This document shows positions 5,645 through 6,576 of a DNA stretch of 6,576 nucleotides, piece by piece. Position 1 is the stretch's first letter. Every line of letters begins with the position of its first letter. The translations under genes and the position numbers were made by a program. The DNA is taken from assembly GCF_035515275.1 (NCBI RefSeq), contig NZ_DATJBQ010000099.1, positions 1-6,576 of the forward strand, written 5' to 3'. This DNA is from Pusillimonas sp035515275 (GTDB lineage: Bacteria > Pseudomonadota > Gammaproteobacteria > Burkholderiales > Burkholderiaceae_B). Below the pieces are notes generated by a model. That model searched no databases, was not told where the DNA came from, and saw only the letters and a program-made list of their open reading frames with translations.

Positions 5645-6576
5645 ATGAGCCGATTCATGCCGCTCGAGCCGGCTGCCTTGCGGCGCGATGAAACCGGCAC
5701 GCCGTTCAGCGTTCGTCATCAAGACGTCTATCATGCTCGCCAGGGGGCGCTTGAACAGGCCCGCCACGTTTTTCTTAATGGCAACGGGCTGCCCGGTCGT
5801 TGGCGCGGCAGGGCGTCGTTCACTGTGTGCGAAACCGGCTTCGGTCTGGGCCGCAACTTCCTGGCACTGTGGCAGGCCTGGCGAGAAGACCCGCGACGCA
5901 GTGGGCGGCTTCACGTGTTGGCATTCGAGGCCCATCCGTTTTCACGCAAGGACCTTGCCGCCGCCTCGCGGGAACTGCCTGATTCGTTAAGGCCCCTGGC
6001 CGAGAGGCTTGTGCAGTCCTGGCCTGAGTTGCTGCCTGGCGTGCATCGGCTCGAGTTCGACAGCGGCTGCGTGACATTGACCTTGATTTTTGGTCGTATC
6101 GAACACACCGCACGCGAGGCGCAGGCCGGCGTCGATGCGTTCTTTCTCGATGGGTTCTCGCCCACGAAGAACCCCGAAATGTGGTCGCCCGCCTTGTTTG
6201 GACAATTAGTGCGCATCGCCCGGCCCGGCGCAACAGCGGCAACCTGGTGTGCCAATGGCGCGGTGCGCCGCGATCTGCGCGACGCAGGGTTTCTGGTTCG
6301 CAAGACACCTGGGCTTGGCGGCAAGTGGGCAATGACGCAAGCGGTCTTGCGCCCAGGGCTTGGTCGGGGCACTGCGGCCCAGGAATCGGGGCCGATACTT
6401 ATCGTCGGCGCCGGGCCGGCCGGAGCCGGCATGGCACACGCCCTGGCCCTGCGGGGCTGCGAGGTATTGGTGGCCGACCCCTCGTTAAGTGCAGGTCGAG
6501 GCGCCAGTCATCGCGGTCATTTGGCCGCAGCCATCACCCCACTGGTATCGCGTGACGACGACCAGCGGGCGAGGCT
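5645..6576 (+). CDS. mnmC: Bifunctional tRNA mnm5s2U biosynthesis protein MnmC, 5' part
   Basis: Carries out the last two steps of 5-methylaminomethyl-2-thiouridine formation at the wobble base: a FAD-dependent domain removes the carboxymethyl group from cmnm5(s2)U34, and a SAM-dependent domain methylates the product. The reading frame stays open to the window end; 310 codons are visible of a family length near 620-660. The N-terminal methyltransferase domain shows GTPFSVRHQDVYHA (18-31), HVFLNGNGLP (41-50), the SAM loop ETGFGLGRNFLALW (63-76) and FFLDGFSPTKNPEMW (166-180; Asp169 probably catalytic). The FAD domain begins at ILIVGAGPAGAG (251-262) and breaks off after ASHRGHLAAAITPLVSRDDD (287-306). 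Both halves are fused as in E. coli MnmC. The ATG at 5645 fits the family start; ATG 5657 is possible, and in-frame ATG 5567 would add 26 Trp/Arg-rich residues unlike the family. The upstream Shine-Dalgarno is poor. It is divergent from the phosphatase gene. Confidence 0.95.
   Translation, partial: MSRFMPLEPAALRRDETGTPFSVRHQDVYHARQGALEQARHVFLNGNGLPGRWRGRASFTVCETGFGLGRNFLALWQAWREDPRRSGRLHVLAFEAHPFSRKDLAAASRELPDSLRPLAERLVQSWPELLPGVHRLEFDSGCVTLTLIFGRIEHTAREAQAGVDAFFLDGFSPTKNPEMWSPALFGQLVRIARPGATAATWCANGAVRRDLRDAGFLVRKTPGLGGKWAMTQAVLRPGLGRGTAAQESGPILIVGAGPAGAGMAHALALRGCEVLVADPSLSAGRGASHRGHLAAAITPLVSRDDDQRAR

Noticed and set aside
5820..6432. Minus-strand and other-frame open frames across the mnmC region
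   Set aside because: The plus-strand frame from 5645 carries consecutive MnmC motifs through the whole region; the others are Arg/Pro/Ala-rich shadows.
1..6576. Search for an undescribed defence, mobile or biosynthetic system
   Set aside because: All five genes belong to well-known families with intact motifs. No repeat array, mobile-element end, tRNA gene or abrupt composition change was seen.

Overview
The window looks like ordinary chromosomal DNA from a GC-rich (roughly 60% by eye) betaproteobacterium. Burkholderiales, and within it Alcaligenaceae (Bordetella/Achromobacter/Pusillimonas-like), is the best guess. This rests on the style of the MnmC, FadD, MgtE and inositol-monophosphatase-like proteins; there is no rRNA or marker that settles it. 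I see no transposase, integrase, phage gene, toxin-antitoxin pair, CRISPR array, tRNA or rRNA. Coding density is high and the longest gene-free stretch is about 150 bp.

Layout, left to right. (1) 9-1487, minus: complete MgtE-type magnesium channel/transporter. (2) 1488-1637: spacer with a candidate mgtE -10 box flanked by GCAAG/CTTGC inverted repeats. (3) 1638-2846, minus: M20D-family metal-dependent amidohydrolase (hippurate hydrolase/N-acyl-amino-acid amidohydrolase type). (4) 2847-2957: divergent control region with a 39-bp interrupted dyad over a good sigma70-like promoter for the amidohydrolase, and a 14-bp GC palindrome just before the next gene. (5) 2958-4637, plus: FadD-type long-chain acyl-CoA synthetase. 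(6) 4638-4647: 10-bp convergent junction. (7) 4648-5496, minus: inositol-monophosphatase-family phosphatase. (8) 5497-5644: divergent spacer with a sigma70-like promoter for the phosphatase and a hairpin against the start of the last gene. (9) 5645 to the window end, plus: 5' part of mnmC, the bifunctional tRNA wobble-uridine modification enzyme, cut off inside its FAD domain.

The genes are housekeeping or general metabolic functions (Mg2+ uptake, amide hydrolysis, fatty-acid activation, sugar/inositol phosphate hydrolysis, tRNA modification). They do not form one pathway. mgtE and the amidohydrolase point the same way but are 150 bp apart and are probably separate units. The amidohydrolase/fadD and phosphatase/mnmC pairs are divergent; fadD and the phosphatase converge.

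I found no undescribed multi-gene system. What deserves a second look is in the three intergenic regions, each of which carries symmetric sequence over or beside a plausible promoter or ribosome-binding site. All regulatory calls are by-eye inferences.
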